Assembly: GCA_001800355.1 (NCBI GenBank)
Contig: MGVF01000019.1
Span: 1-35,362, forward strand
Length of the DNA: 35,362 bases
Direction of reading: 5' to 3'
Source of the DNA: Elusimicrobia bacterium RIFOXYA2_FULL_50_26
Lineage (GTDB): Bacteria; Elusimicrobiota; Endomicrobiia; Endomicrobiales; XYA2-FULL-47-53
Part shown: positions 8,678-17,311 of the stretch, one piece after another
How positions within the stretch are numbered: the first letter of the stretch is position 1
Layout of the letters: every line of letters begins with the position of its first letter
Program-made: the position numbers and the translations under genes
The notes under the pieces: model-generated
Told to the model about the DNA's origin: nothing
The model's input: the letters and a program-made list of their open reading frames with translations, nothing else
The model's database searches: none

Positions 8678-9804
8678 AACGGGATTATTACGAAATACTC
8701 GGCGTAGCTAAAAATTCTACGGCCGACCAGATAAAGAGCGCCTATCGCCAGCTTGCCCTTAAATACCACCCGGACAAGAACCAGGGCAACAAGGCTGCGG
8801 AAGAGCAGTTCAAGGAAATCAACGAGGCATACGAAATGCTCTCCGACGGACAGAAACGCGCGCAGTACGACCGCTTCGGCCATGCCGGGGTGGGAACGGC
8901 GCCACCGCCGCCGGGCGCAGGCGGCGGGTATGCCACCGGCGGAAATGTTGATTTCGGAGATTTTTCGTCGGTGGGCGACATTTTCGGCGATATGTTCGGA
9001 GATGTGTTCTCAGGCAGGGGCGGCCGAAGAGGTGGCGGCGCGCGCAAGGGAGCAGACCTCCGCTACGACCTTGAGCTTACGTTGCATCAGGCCTTCAGCG
9101 GCGCGGAAATCCCTCTTGAAATCCCGCGCATGGAATCATGCCCTGTTTGCAGCGGCTCAGGCGCAAAACCCGGGACATCTCCAAAAACATGCCCGCAATG
9201 CAAGGGAACGGGACAAGTGCGCTATTCACAAGGGTTCTTTTCATTCGCCCAGACATGCCCCCGTTGCCGCGGCACTGGCGAAACCATTGATACGCCCTGC
9301 CCTCGTTGTCACGGGCAAGGCGCGGTAAAAGGCACTCACCGCATTACTGTGCGCATACCCGCCGGCATCAACGAAGGCACATCCCTGCGCGTCGCAGGGG
9401 CCGGCGATGCAAGCGAAAAGGGCAGCGCTCCTGGCGACCTATATGTCGTAGTACACCTCAAAAAAGATCCGGTATTCAGCCGCGAGGACGACGACCTTAT
9501 AACCGAGCTGCCTCTTGCGTTTTCCCATGCCGTGCTGGGCGGCGAGTTTGCAGTTTCAACCATCGGCGGGAAAGTAACGTTGAAAATTCCCGCCGGCACT
9601 CAGCCACACACGACGTTCCGCGTCAGGAACGAAGGTTTCCCGCACATTGACCGCAGGGGACGCGGCGATTTACTTGTGAGAACAACCATAGTCATACCCA
9701 AAAACCTCAACGATAAGCAAAAAGCAGCCCTGCACCAGTTCGCGCAATCCGTAGGCGAAGACGTCCCCGGCTCCGACGGCATTTTCAAAAAGGTTTTCGG
9801 GTAG
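8674..9804 (+). CDS. dnaJ: Chaperone protein DnaJ (Hsp40)
   Basis: A 376-residue class-I J-protein that delivers substrates to DnaK and stimulates its ATPase. The J domain (1-70) carries HPD at 32-34. A Gly/Phe-rich linker follows (about 75-115, with a PPPPGAGGG run). The zinc region has four CxxCxGxG-type repeats, starting at C156, C173, C195 and C209. C-terminal substrate-binding domains complete the protein. The GTG start overlaps the dnaK stop (GTGA), the usual sign of translational coupling. The next gene, rsmE, starts 1 bp after the stop. All functional residues are present. Confidence 0.97.
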   Translation: MKRDYYEILGVAKNSTADQIKSAYRQLALKYHPDKNQGNKAAEEQFKEINEAYEMLSDGQKRAQYDRFGHAGVGTAPPPPGAGGGYATGGNVDFGDFSSVGDIFGDMFGDVFSGRGGRRGGGARKGADLRYDLELTLHQAFSGAEIPLEIPRMESCPVCSGSGAKPGTSPKTCPQCKGTGQVRYSQGFFSFAQTCPRCRGTGETIDTPCPRCHGQGAVKGTHRITVRIPAGINEGTSLRVAGAGDASEKGSAPGDLYVVVHLKKDPVFSREDDDLITELPLAFSHAVLGGEFAVSTIGGKVTLKIPAGTQPHTTFRVRNEGFPHIDRRGRGDLLVRTTIVIPKNLNDKQKAALHQFAQSVGEDVPGSDGIFKKVFG

Positions 9805-9805
9805 T

Positions 9806-10534
9806 ATGCCTCATTTTTTTATACCTCCTGAAAACATCGCCGGCAATAAGTTTACGCTTACGGGAGACGAGGTTCATCACCTTATTCGCGTGCGCCGCTG
9901 CGCCGCCGGGGCAACAATTCAATTATTCGACGGCACGGGGAAAACATACAACGCCCGCATTGACGAAATAGAAAAAAATTCCATACGCGGCACGATTATA
10001 AACGAAACGTCATTTGCGCCGCCACGGGTGCGCCTTCATCTTTTTCTATCAGTTCCAAAGGGTGAAAGATTCGACTGGATGGTGGAAAAGGCGTCTGAAC
10101 TCGGCGTGCATTCCATTACACCGCTTGTAACCTCGCGCAGCATAATAAAAAACATCGAGCCGCCTAAACTGGAGCGCTGGAAACGATTGTCCATGGCGGC
10201 GAGCCAGCAATCGCGCCGCCCGGATATAATGGCAATAAACTCGCCGCAGCATTTTCCCGCCGCGATCGCGCAAGTATCACGGCAAACCGTCAATCTTATC
10301 CCCTGGGAAGCGGAAGAGGCAAAAACACTCGATGAATACGCGCCCGCCATATCAGGAGCTTCCGGCGTTACGGTTTTCATCGGACCCGAGGGCGGATTTT
10401 CCGCCGATGAAATTAGGCAGGCCGAAGATCGCGGGCTAATGCCCGTAACGCTTGGCAAACGCATTCTCCGGGTCGAAACGGCAGGCCTGCTTGCCGCCAT
10501 ACTGGTTCTAAACTGTGCCGGTGAATTCAGGTGA
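9806..10534 (+). CDS. rsmE: 16S rRNA (uracil1498-N3)-methyltransferase RsmE
   Basis: A 242-residue SPOUT-fold enzyme that methylates N3 of U1498 in helix 44 of 16S rRNA. The N-terminal PUA-like domain reads HLIRVRRCAAG. The C-terminal trefoil-knot domain shows IGPEGGFS (GPEGG at 193-197) and LGKRILRVETAGLLAAI, the SAM-binding knot. It starts with ATG 1 bp after dnaJ and overlaps mtaB by 4 bp (GTGA). RsmE next to dnaJ is a recurrent bacterial arrangement. Here it would be carried on the HrcA-controlled transcript, linking ribosome modification to heat-shock control. Confidence 0.95.
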   Translation: MPHFFIPPENIAGNKFTLTGDEVHHLIRVRRCAAGATIQLFDGTGKTYNARIDEIEKNSIRGTIINETSFAPPRVRLHLFLSVPKGERFDWMVEKASELGVHSITPLVTSRSIIKNIEPPKLERWKRLSMAASQQSRRPDIMAINSPQHFPAAIAQVSRQTVNLIPWEAEEAKTLDEYAPAISGASGVTVFIGPEGGFSADEIRQAEDRGLMPVTLGKRILRVETAGLLAAILVLNCAGEFR

Positions 10535-11730
10535 AAGCATTCATTTTTACCTTCGGGTGCAAGGTTAATCAATATGAATCCCAGTTATTGCGCGAACGCC
10601 TCGCCCGCGACGGTTATTCGTGGGCGGACACGATTTACGACGCGGATGCGGTTTTTATAAACAGTTGCACCGTAACGTCCGAGGCCGACCGCCAGTGCAG
10701 GCAGCTGATACGCAAGGTGGCAAACAGAAACCCTGGCGCCAAAATTTTAATTTCCGGCTGTTATGCCGCACGGGCATCGGGCGAGCTGAAAAAGCTCTCG
10801 CCACGCGTTGAAATTGCAGGCGCCGCCTCTATAAATTTAACGGCAAGCGCTCCCGCATCCATCACGGCTTTCGACGGCCATTCCCGCGCTTTCGTAAAAA
10901 TCCAGGACGGCTGCAACAGTTTCTGTTCCTACTGTATCGTCCCATTCGTACGCCGGGAAATGTGGAGCAAACCCACTGCCATTGCCGTGGAAGAAATACG
11001 TACACTTGTGGCCAACGGCTACCCTGAGATCGTTCTTTCCGGGGTCAGGCTGGGGCGCTACGACGGCGGCCTGGTTCCGCTTCTTAAAAAAATTATTGCA
11101 TTGCAGGGGCGCTTCCGCATACGCCTCTCATCCCTCGAAGCGCTGGATGTTACCGACGGCCTGCTGGACTGCATGGCGGATTACAGGGAAAAAATATGCG
11201 CCCACCTGCACATACCCATGCAATCGGGTTCGGACGCGGTTTTGCGGCGAATGAATCGCCCGTACTTGTCGGACGGGTTTCTCCGCATCGCGGAAAATAT
11301 CGCCCGCCGCCTGCCGGATGCGGGCATTACAACCGACATAATAGTTGGTTTCCCGGGGGAAACCGGCGACGATTTTGAGCAAACGCATAAACTGGCGGCA
11401 AGCGGCATATTCAGCCGGCTTCACGTTTTTTCTTTTTCTCCGCGCCCCGGAACCGCGGCCGAAAAGTTTCCCGGGCGCATAGATGCCGGAATAATCAAGG
11501 AACGCGCCGGCCTGCTCCGCGCCCTTGATGCCGGCCTTCAGGATATTTTTTGGAAAAGGTTCATAGAAAAGAAACTGGCCGTTGTCCGTGAAGGGACAAA
11601 AAACACATTGCTAAGCGATAATTATATACGGCTGCATTCTTTAGATGATATAAATACAATTTCAGATTCACTTTTCAATGTAAAACTGGTATCGCACAAT
11701 GGGAAGCCGGCAGCCACTTGCATTTCTTGA
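10531..11730 (+). CDS. mtaB: tRNA t6A37 methylthiotransferase MtaB
   Basis: A 399-residue radical-SAM methylthiotransferase that converts t6A to ms2t6A at tRNA position 37. The N-terminal UPF0004 domain binds one iron-sulfur cluster through C10 (TFGCKVNQYES), C46 (NSCTVT) and C77 (SGCYA). The radical-SAM cluster motif is C128-x3-C132-x2-C135 (DGCNSFCSYCIVP). The C-terminal region is a short TRAM-like domain. The TFGCKVNQYE N-terminus fits MtaB better than MiaB or RimO. The start is GTG, overlapping the rsmE stop. The last ~130 bp are AT-richer and contain the promoter for the HIT gene. It is a little shorter than most MtaB proteins but has no missing cluster ligand. Confidence 0.92.
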   Translation: MKAFIFTFGCKVNQYESQLLRERLARDGYSWADTIYDADAVFINSCTVTSEADRQCRQLIRKVANRNPGAKILISGCYAARASGELKKLSPRVEIAGAASINLTASAPASITAFDGHSRAFVKIQDGCNSFCSYCIVPFVRREMWSKPTAIAVEEIRTLVANGYPEIVLSGVRLGRYDGGLVPLLKKIIALQGRFRIRLSSLEALDVTDGLLDCMADYREKICAHLHIPMQSGSDAVLRRMNRPYLSDGFLRIAENIARRLPDAGITTDIIVGFPGETGDDFEQTHKLAASGIFSRLHVFSFSPRPGTAAEKFPGRIDAGIIKERAGLLRALDAGLQDIFWKRFIEKKLAVVREGTKNTLLSDNYIRLHSLDDINTISDSLFNVKLVSHNGKPAATCIS

Positions 11731-11746
11731 TGAATTCTGTTATAAT
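11718..11746 (+). promoter_or_regulatory. Promoter for the HIT-family gene, inside the end of mtaB
   Basis: -35 TTGCAT (11718-11723), a 17-bp spacer, and -10 TATAAT (11741-11746). The -35 lies in mtaB coding sequence. Transcription is expected near 11753, only about 3 nt before the HIT ATG at 11756, so the mRNA may be almost leaderless. Confidence 0.75.
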
Positions 11747-11755
11747 ACAAACATT

Positions 11756-12097
11756 ATGAGTTGCCTGTTTTGCAGGATGGTTAGCGGCGAGATCAAAACA
11801 GAGATTGTTTTTCAAAGCGATACCATTCTTTGCTTCAGGGATATTAACCCGCAGGCGCCGGTTCATATTTTACTTATTCCGAAGAAACACATCGCGGGAT
11901 TGAACGATATTTCCAAAGAAGATATACCAGTTCTTGGGGAAATACAAACCGTGGCTCAATTGCTTGCCAAACAGGAAGCGATTGACGCTACAGGTTATCG
12001 CCTGGTGACTAATTGCGGCGCGGACGCAGGCCAGGCAGTCGCTCATCTTCACTACCACCTGCTTGGCGGGCGAAAGTTCGGTTGGCCGCCGGGTTAA
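11756..12097 (+). CDS. HIT-family (HinT-like) purine nucleotide phosphoramidase
   Basis: A 113-residue histidine-triad protein. The catalytic motif HLHYHLLGG places His at 97, 99 and 101, and the N-terminal CLFCRMVSGEI (C3, C6) is the zinc-binding start seen in many HinT-like proteins. Members hydrolyse nucleoside phosphoramidates and related adenylated compounds in the cytosol; the physiological substrate is uncertain. I chose ATG 11756 because the longer in-frame start at 11699 overlaps mtaB and adds residues the family lacks. No Shine-Dalgarno sequence is visible, and a consensus promoter ends 9 bp before the ATG, so translation may be leaderless. It sits between the heat-shock operon and rpsU and seems to be its own transcription unit. 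Confidence 0.93.
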   Translation: MSCLFCRMVSGEIKTEIVFQSDTILCFRDINPQAPVHILLIPKKHIAGLNDISKEDIPVLGEIQTVAQLLAKQEAIDATGYRLVTNCGADAGQAVAHLHYHLLGGRKFGWPPG

Positions 12098-12124
12098 AGT
12101 AAGCGATATTCACCCTTTGGATAT

Positions 12125-12184
12125 AAGCGAGCGAGCGAGTAAGTAAAAGCGCACCGGAAACGTTACTTACTGGCTTACTCGCTT
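12125..12184 (+). terminator. Imperfect inverted repeat between the HIT gene and rpsU
   Basis: The left arm 12125-12146 and right arm 12163-12184 pair as AAGCGAG...AGTAAGTAA with TTACTTACT...CTCGCTT around a 6-bp internal mismatch and a 16-nt loop. A weakly T-rich sequence (GTTTAATTAA) follows. It could end the HIT transcript or act in the rpsU leader; the lack of a clean U-tract leaves this open. Tandem GCGA units in the left arm (three in a row) make it look like a small repeat. Confidence 0.5.
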
Positions 12185-12238
12185 GTTTAATTAACATAAG
12201 ATACTTGATGATTATTTGGAAAGGTGGTGTAATTTCAC

Positions 12239-12445
12239 ATGGTCAATGTTCGGGTTCGCGAAGGCGAATCCATCGAGGAAGCCATCCGGCGCTTCAAGCG
12301 TGAATGCGAACGTAACGGCATCATGCAGGAAATAAAAAAACGCGAATACTACAGGGCTCCCAGCGTAGTACGTAAAGAAAAACTGGCTGAAGCCAAGCGG
12401 AAGATGCGTCGTAGAATGATTAAGGAAAGTCGATGGGCTCGTTAG
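12239..12445 (+). CDS. rpsU: 30S ribosomal protein S21
   Basis: A 68-residue basic protein of the small ribosomal subunit that helps mRNA engage the anti-Shine-Dalgarno region. The sequence begins VNVRVREGESIEEAIRRFKR and continues with REYYRAPSVVRKEKLAEAKR and an Arg/Lys-rich tail, matching S21. A GGAAAGGTGG site precedes the ATG by about 11 nt. It heads the group rpsU-NIF3-like-dnaG-rpoD, equivalent to the classic macromolecular-synthesis operon. A strong hairpin follows the stop codon, as in the classic operon, where a terminator separates rpsU from dnaG. Confidence 0.97.
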   Translation: MVNVRVREGESIEEAIRRFKRECERNGIMQEIKKREYYRAPSVVRKEKLAEAKRKMRRRMIKESRWAR

Positions 12446-12463
12446 AAAAATTACGGTAGTTCT

Positions 12464-12509
12464 GAGCGCGGCGGAGAATCTTTGATTATAAGATTCTTCG
12501 CCGGCGCTC
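12464..12509 (+). terminator. Strong hairpin downstream of rpsU (attenuator or processing site)
   Basis: Arms 12464-12482 and 12490-12509 (starting GAGCGC, ending GCGCTC) form a stem of about 19 bp around the 7-nt loop TGATTAT. No T-run follows, so it is not a textbook intrinsic terminator. In this position it may limit read-through from rpsU into the downstream genes or stabilise rpsU mRNA. Confidence 0.65.
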
Positions 12510-12593
12510 GGGGCGGCCGCACAAAGCAGCGCATGGATACACGGGGGCAGCCAACCGGTTCAATTCAACCTGACAAATAATAGCGAGTGTCAA

Positions 12594-13550
12594 ATGAAAC
12601 TTAAAGAACTTTTTAATTTTTTCATAGAACAGGGCATTGCCGCAGACCCGCGCGGCGCGGAAACGGCACGACTGGCGTTGGAAACCGAAAAGAAAAAATT
12701 TGCGGCGCTTACCACCGTGGAAAAGGAAGATTTTGACACGGGAAGGTTAACCAATCCGTATTTGGATTCAAGGATACTCAACGGTTCCGGAGAGGAAAAC
12801 GTCAATTCGGTTCTCGTCGGCATTGACATTGAAACCGCCGAGATAATGCTGGCACACGCCTTAAAGGAACGCGGCAGGAAAGTTGACCTGGTTCTAACCC
12901 ATCACCCGGAAGGCCACGCGTATGCCACGTTCTATGAAGTCATCGGGATGCAGGCTGACATTCTCCACCGGCAGGGGGTGCCTATCAATATCGCCGAATC
13001 CCTCGTGGAAAGCCGGCGCACGGAAGTGGGGAGAAAAGTGCTGCCGCAGAATCATGCCCGCGCAGTTGACGCCGCAAAACTGCTTGAACTCCCTTTCATG
13101 TCCGCCCATACTGTGGCCGACAACCAGGTTGTAAACTATCTTCAAAACACTTTTGATACGCGCGCGCCTAAACGGCTCGAGGATATAATGGCCATTTTAA
13201 ACGAAATGCCGGAGTACAGGCACGCGAAAAAAAACGGGGCGGGGCCGCGCATAATCGCCGGCGACAAGGAAAGCAGAACGGGAAAGATTTTTGTGGATAT
13301 GACGGGCGGAACGGAAGGCCCGAGGGAAGCCATTGAAAAACTGGCCGCTGCCGGCGTAGGAACTATCGTCGGAATGCACATGAGCGAAGACCATTACAAG
13401 GAAGCTAAGAAATACCACCTCAACGTTGTCATAGCCGGCCATATTTCATCGGACAACGTTGGCGTTAACCTCCTTCTTGATGCGACTGAAAAGAAATCAG
13501 GCGCGATTGAAGTCATAGAATGCTCGGGGTTCCGCAGGTTCAAGAGGTAA
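12594..13550 (+). CDS. NIF3-like (YbgI/DUF34-type) metal-binding protein
   Basis: A 318-residue protein related to the NIF3 (NGG1p-interacting factor) family, which folds into dinuclear-metal-binding toroids and is often labelled GTP cyclohydrolase 1 type 2 without firm proof. The metal-ligand motif LVLTHHPEGHA lies at about residues 100-110, after a DIETAEIMLAHAL block. The closing VIAGHISSDNVGVNLLLD supplies another histidine. The N-terminal ~90 residues (helical, charged) are longer than in typical 250-residue NIF3 proteins, so this is a divergent subgroup. The stop overlaps the dnaG start by 1 bp (TAATG). Its place between rpsU and dnaG suggests cotranscription with replication and transcription initiation genes. 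The substrate is unknown. Confidence 0.78.
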   Translation: MKLKELFNFFIEQGIAADPRGAETARLALETEKKKFAALTTVEKEDFDTGRLTNPYLDSRILNGSGEENVNSVLVGIDIETAEIMLAHALKERGRKVDLVLTHHPEGHAYATFYEVIGMQADILHRQGVPINIAESLVESRRTEVGRKVLPQNHARAVDAAKLLELPFMSAHTVADNQVVNYLQNTFDTRAPKRLEDIMAILNEMPEYRHAKKNGAGPRIIAGDKESRTGKIFVDMTGGTEGPREAIEKLAAAGVGTIVGMHMSEDHYKEAKKYHLNVVIAGHISSDNVGVNLLLDATEKKSGAIEVIECSGFRRFKR

Positions 13551-15283
13551 TGGCATTTTCACAGGAAACTATAGAGCAGATAAGGCTGGCTACTGACATC
13601 GTCGAACTGGTGCGTGAATATGTGCCGTCGTTAAAAAAGGCGGGGCGCAACTGGAAGGCGCAATGCCCGTTTCATAACGAAAAAACGCCATCATTTACAG
13701 TCAACCCCGAGAAAGGCATTTTTCACTGCTTCGGGTGCCATGCCGGCGGAGACGTTTTCAAATTCGTTACGCTCATTGACCACTTGAACTGGCCGGAGGC
13801 CGTGCAAAAGCTTGCGGGGCGCGCCGGCATAACCGTAAAGGAAACCAAGGAAGAGATAATAAAGCGCTCCGAGAAGCAGAAGATATTCGACCTGCTTGAA
13901 CTGGTTGCAAATTTTTATCACAGGTGCCTTAAAGAATCCAAATCCGCGGCGGCGCCTGGTTATCTTAACCAACGCGGCGTTACAAATGAGACGATTGACC
14001 GCTTCCTTATAGGTTTTGCGCCCAGGACAGCGCTTGTGCCGGCAGCGTTAAAAAAAGGGTATACTCACGAACAGCTTATTGCAGCCGGCGTTATAACGAA
14101 AACGGAACGCGGTTCATTCTTTGAATATATGTCGGAACGCGTCGTATTTCCGATATTCGACACGCAGGGCCGCATAGTTGCCTTCGGCGGAAGAACGCTG
14201 AAAGATGAGCAGCCAAAATATCTTAATACACCCGAGACGGCTGTTTATTCAAAGTCGGCGCAGCTTTACGGGTTGAATGAATCCATCCCTACCATTCGCA
14301 ACACTAAAGAGGCGATAATACTGGAGGGATACATGGACGTGGTTATAACGCACCAGTGCGGCGTGCCTTACACGGTGGCAACGCTGGGAACTGCCTTAAC
14401 CGCTATCCACGCCAGGATGCTGGGTCGCTACTGCGAAAACGTTACGTTGTTATTCGACGCGGACGCCGCCGGCAGGGACGCGACAAGAAGGGCGATTGAC
14501 ACGTTTATTGAAACGGAGATCGCGCTTCGCATAGTAACTCTGCCCGACGGGCTTGATCCTGACGAGTTTATTCTTAAAGTTAACAAGGACGGTTTCCTTT
14601 CGCATTGCAATACAAAAGGCGTGCCTGCCGTAGAATTTTTAACGGCGCTGGCGCTTGAAAAATGGGGTAAATCTACCCCTGAAGCGAAAGTAAAAGCCGC
14701 ATCGGAAGTTATGCCTACCCTGGCGCGGATAAAAAATAATATACTGCGCAGGGAATGGATAAAGTACCTGGCTGAAAAACTTAATACGACCGAGGACGCG
14801 CTGCAGGCCGAGTACAAGCGTGCGCAATCGCCTCTAAAAGGCAGGCGCGTAAAAAACGACGAAAATGTTTCCGCGGCGCCTTCAACCGGGTTGCGCTCGC
14901 CGGAGGAAGAAATATTGCAGATATTGTTCGCCCGCCCGGAACTGGGTTCACACGTCAATGATGATGTGTTTGATAATGAGCGTAATAAGGAAACGTACAG
15001 GCTTTTTGCAAGCGGAATACCGGCATCGCAGATAGTCGCCCATTTAAATGACGAAGATGCGCGCTGGTTCACCGAGTTACTGGTCGAAGAAAGAAACTAT
15101 GCCAACCCTGAGCAAGTGCTGTCAAATGTCCTGCGGGACGTACAGCTGGCCAGGCTGCGGCGCCGCCGGCAAAAACTCGAGGAAGAAGTAACGGCCATGA
15201 TTAACGGGAACATTCCCAAGGACGAGGATAAAATACGCGCATATAACGAATTAACAAAGCAATTGAAAGGTTCGGTGAAATGA
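13550..15283 (+). CDS. dnaG: DNA primase DnaG
   Basis: A 577-residue primase that makes RNA primers for lagging-strand synthesis. The N-terminal CHC2 zinc finger shows C39, H42, C60 and C63 ([12 protein letters not shown] and [10 protein letters not shown]). The catalytic TOPRIM domain has E259 (ILEGYMDV) and D303-A-D305 ([10 protein letters not shown]), preceded by the FGGRTL block. The C-terminal ~150 residues are the helicase-binding region. The ATG at 13550 overlaps the previous stop by 1 bp, with AAGAGG just upstream; a longer in-frame start at 13520 would lie inside the NIF3-like gene and is rejected. The stop overlaps the rpoD ATG by 4 bp. Confidence 0.97.
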   Translation: MAFSQETIEQIRLATDIVELVREYVPSLKKAGRNWKAQCPFHNEKTPSFTVNPEKGIFHCFGCHAGGDVFKFVTLIDHLNWPEAVQKLAGRAGITVKETKEEIIKRSEKQKIFDLLELVANFYHRCLKESKSAAAPGYLNQRGVTNETIDRFLIGFAPRTALVPAALKKGYTHEQLIAAGVITKTERGSFFEYMSERVVFPIFDTQGRIVAFGGRTLKDEQPKYLNTPETAVYSKSAQLYGLNESIPTIRNTKEAIILEGYMDVVITHQCGVPYTVATLGTALTAIHARMLGRYCENVTLLFDADAAGRDATRRAIDTFIETEIALRIVTLPDGLDPDEFILKVNKDGFLSHCNTKGVPAVEFLTALALEKWGKSTPEAKVKAASEVMPTLARIKNNILRREWIKYLAEKLNTTEDALQAEYKRAQSPLKGRRVKNDENVSAAPSTGLRSPEEEILQILFARPELGSHVNDDVFDNERNKETYRLFASGIPASQIVAHLNDEDARWFTELLVEERNYANPEQVLSNVLRDVQLARLRRRRQKLEEEVTAMINGNIPKDEDKIRAYNELTKQLKGSVK

Positions 15284-17010
15284 AAATGGAAAAGAACGAT
15301 ACTATCTTTAAAGGTCTTATTGAAATGGGGAAAGAGCACGGATTTCTGACCTATGAAGAGATCAATCGCGGAATACCCGGTTCGGTAGTTTCTTCCGAGG
15401 CGATTGACGACTTTTTTGGAACGCTGGACAGCCTGGGCATACCGGTGGTAGAGCGGGAAAAGGATGCCGCCGCGCCTATAGCCCCCGTCGAAACACACGA
15501 AGAGGAAGCGCCCAGCGCCGAAACGGAAGATGAAATAACCAATCCCGTTCGCATGTATTTAAGCGAAATGGCAAAAGTTTCGCTTCTTGATCGCGAGACC
15601 GAAATTCACCTTGCGCGAAGTATCCGCGAGAACGAGAAAAAATTAAAACAGATCGTGCTTGATTCGCCGCTTATACTAAAAGAGATAAGAAACTGGGAAA
15701 CGCTTATCAGCCAGCAGGAAATGACGCCTAAAGAGCTTATGCCGCGCGGGCGCAAGTCAACTTCACAGTTGCGCCGCATGCGCATGAAAATCAGGACGGC
15801 CGTAAAAGACATCACAAAAGCCGAACAGAATATAACCAGGACGGAAGCGAAACTGCAGGCAAAATCATTAAGCGAAAAAGAACGCATACACCTTTCAGCG
15901 CACGTTGCCGAGGAACGCGCCCGCATCATCAGCCTCATCGTGGGACTTAATCTTAACCAGGATAAAATCAAACGGCTGATAAACAAGATAAAAACCACGG
16001 CGCAGAAGCTTCACGAACTCGACGACGAGATCCAGCGCTACGAACGCCGCCTTAAAATGCCGCATACCCGGCTGTTGCACCTCTACCACATGGGCAAGGC
16101 TAAAAAGATCACGTTAAACGACTTCAAGCGCCAGACAGGCTATACACTGACGGGGATCGAAGCGCTCGTGCAAAACCTGCAAAACATCATACAGCGCCAG
16201 GAATCAATGGAGGAAGGATTATCCATTTCCCGCGAAGAACTTCTTGGAACGGATCACAAAATCCGTGAACTTGAGGAAGTTATCCACGACGATAAAATGA
16301 AGCTTATAGAAGCTAATTTCCGCCTCGTGGTTTCCATAGCCAAGAAACACGTCGGCATGAGCAACCTTGAGCTTTCCGATCTTATACAGGAAGGCAACCT
16401 GGGGCTTTCAAAGGCCGTCGAAAAATTCGAATGGAAACGCGGTTTCAAATTTTCGACCTATGCCACCTGGTGGATACGCCAGTCAATAAACCGCGCAATA
16501 GCCGACCAGGCGCGCACGATACGCATACCCGTTCACATGAAGGAGCTTATATCCAAGCTCACTAAAATAAAAAAACGCTATCAGCAGGAACACGGCCGCG
16601 AACCTGACATAGAGGAATACACCCGCCTGCTTCGCCTTTCGCCCGAACGGGTGCGCCGCGTATTGAAAATGATGCAGGAGCCCATATCACTGGCTACGCC
16701 CGTGGGCGAAGAAGAAGATTCACGGCTTGAGGATTTCATAGAAGATCACAGCAATCCCAGCCCGGTGCAGAAAACGCATGAATACCGCCTCCAAATCGAG
16801 ATTGAAAAAGTACTCGACACCCTTACGCCGCGGGAAGCCGACATCATCCGCCTCAGATATGGTATCGGGGTAGGCTATCCCCGGACGCTTGAAGAAGTCG
16901 GGAAAATATTCGGCGTTACCCGCGAGCGCGTGCGGCAGATTGAAGCAAAAGCAATCCGCAAACTGCGCCACCCCTCCCGCAGCAAAACCCTGCGCGAGTA
17001 CCTTGAATAA
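15280..17010 (+). CDS. rpoD: RNA polymerase primary sigma factor (RpoD/SigA)
   Basis: A 576-residue housekeeping sigma factor. A region 1.1-like domain is followed by an acidic linker. Region 1.2 reads [16 protein letters not shown] (about 87-102). A charged non-conserved helical insert of about 200 residues separates regions 1.2 and 2. Region 2 has [17 protein letters not shown] and [17 protein letters not shown], which read the -10 box. Region 3 follows ([10 protein letters not shown]), and region 4 ends with [20 protein letters not shown], the -35-reading helix-turn-helix. The start overlaps dnaG (ATGA). The consensus -35/-10 promoters elsewhere in the window fit this sigma factor. The -35 box of the following tRNA promoter lies over its last codons. 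Confidence 0.97.
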   Translation: MKMEKNDTIFKGLIEMGKEHGFLTYEEINRGIPGSVVSSEAIDDFFGTLDSLGIPVVEREKDAAAPIAPVETHEEEAPSAETEDEITNPVRMYLSEMAKVSLLDRETEIHLARSIRENEKKLKQIVLDSPLILKEIRNWETLISQQEMTPKELMPRGRKSTSQLRRMRMKIRTAVKDITKAEQNITRTEAKLQAKSLSEKERIHLSAHVAEERARIISLIVGLNLNQDKIKRLINKIKTTAQKLHELDDEIQRYERRLKMPHTRLLHLYHMGKAKKITLNDFKRQTGYTLTGIEALVQNLQNIIQRQESMEEGLSISREELLGTDHKIRELEEVIHDDKMKLIEANFRLVVSIAKKHVGMSNLELSDLIQEGNLGLSKAVEKFEWKRGFKFSTYATWWIRQSINRAIADQARTIRIPVHMKELISKLTKIKKRYQQEHGREPDIEEYTRLLRLSPERVRRVLKMMQEPISLATPVGEEEDSRLEDFIEDHSNPSPVQKTHEYRLQIEIEKVLDTLTPREADIIRLRYGIGVGYPRTLEEVGKIFGVTRERVRQIEAKAIRKLRHPSRSKTLREYLE

Positions 17011-17031
17011 CATCCCTGAATTTTCTATAAT
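17003..17031 (+). promoter_or_regulatory. Promoter for the CAU tRNA gene
   Basis: -35 TTGAAT (17003-17008, overlapping the rpoD stop region), a 17-bp spacer, and -10 TATAAT (17026-17031). The tRNA begins 11 bp after the -10, leaving a very short 5' leader for RNase P to remove. Confidence 0.8.
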
Positions 17032-17042
17032 AGTGGAACGTT

Positions 17043-17116
17043 GGGCCAGTAGCTCAGTTGGTCAGAGCAATCGACTCATAATCGATCGGTCGTAGGTTCA
17101 AGTCCTACCTGGCCCA
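17043..17116 (+). tRNA. tRNA with CAU anticodon, probably tRNA-Ile2 (lysidine type), possibly elongator Met
   Basis: A full cloverleaf: acceptor GGGCCAG/CTGGCCC, D stem GCTC/GAGC, anticodon stem ATCGA/TCGAT with loop CTCATAA, 5-nt variable loop, and T stem GTAGG/CCTAC with loop TTCAAGT. The discriminator is A, and CCA is not encoded (ATCC follows). It lacks initiator features. Bases 4 and 5 are C-C paired with G69 and G68, the pair of features reported to guide TilS to tRNA-Ile2. The variable and T regions also resemble Ile2 more than elongator Met as I remember them. The amino-acid identity is inference; the tRNA call is firm. Confidence 0.9.
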
Positions 17117-17311
17117 ATCCCAATTCCGAGCAAAGCGGAAAGCTCTTAACATTTCGGAAAGGGGTAACAGTCCCGCCAGTATGGCGGGACGCAATAGGGG
17201 GAACAGGATGTTCCCCCTTTGGGAGAATTCCGGCGTAGCGATTCCTTCGGAGCCGGAACAGCTTGGAGCGAAGCGGAAAGCTAGCCCCGCCGAAGGCGGG
17301 GTTCGACCATA
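17117..17311 (+). repeat. Hairpin-rich spacer between the two tRNA genes
   Basis: This 195-bp stretch has no gene. It holds three clean hairpins: GTCCCGCC/GGCGGGAC (17170-17177 with 17183-17190), AGGGGGAAC/GTTCCCCCT (17196-17204 with 17210-17218, followed by TT) and CCCCGCC/GGCGGGG (17285-17291 with 17295-17301). The unit AGCGAAGCGGAAAGCT (near 17266-17282) is also present in a close copy near 17129-17145. The middle hairpin, with its short T-tail, could terminate transcription after the first tRNA. Confidence 0.7.

Noticed and set aside
11699-11755. Longer HIT protein starting at 11699
   Set aside because: It overlaps mtaB and the HIT promoter; the family start MSCLFC is at 11756.
13520-13549. 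Longer DnaG from 13520
   Set aside because: It overlaps the NIF3-like gene by 31 bp; ATG 13550 has a ribosome-binding site and the usual N-terminus.
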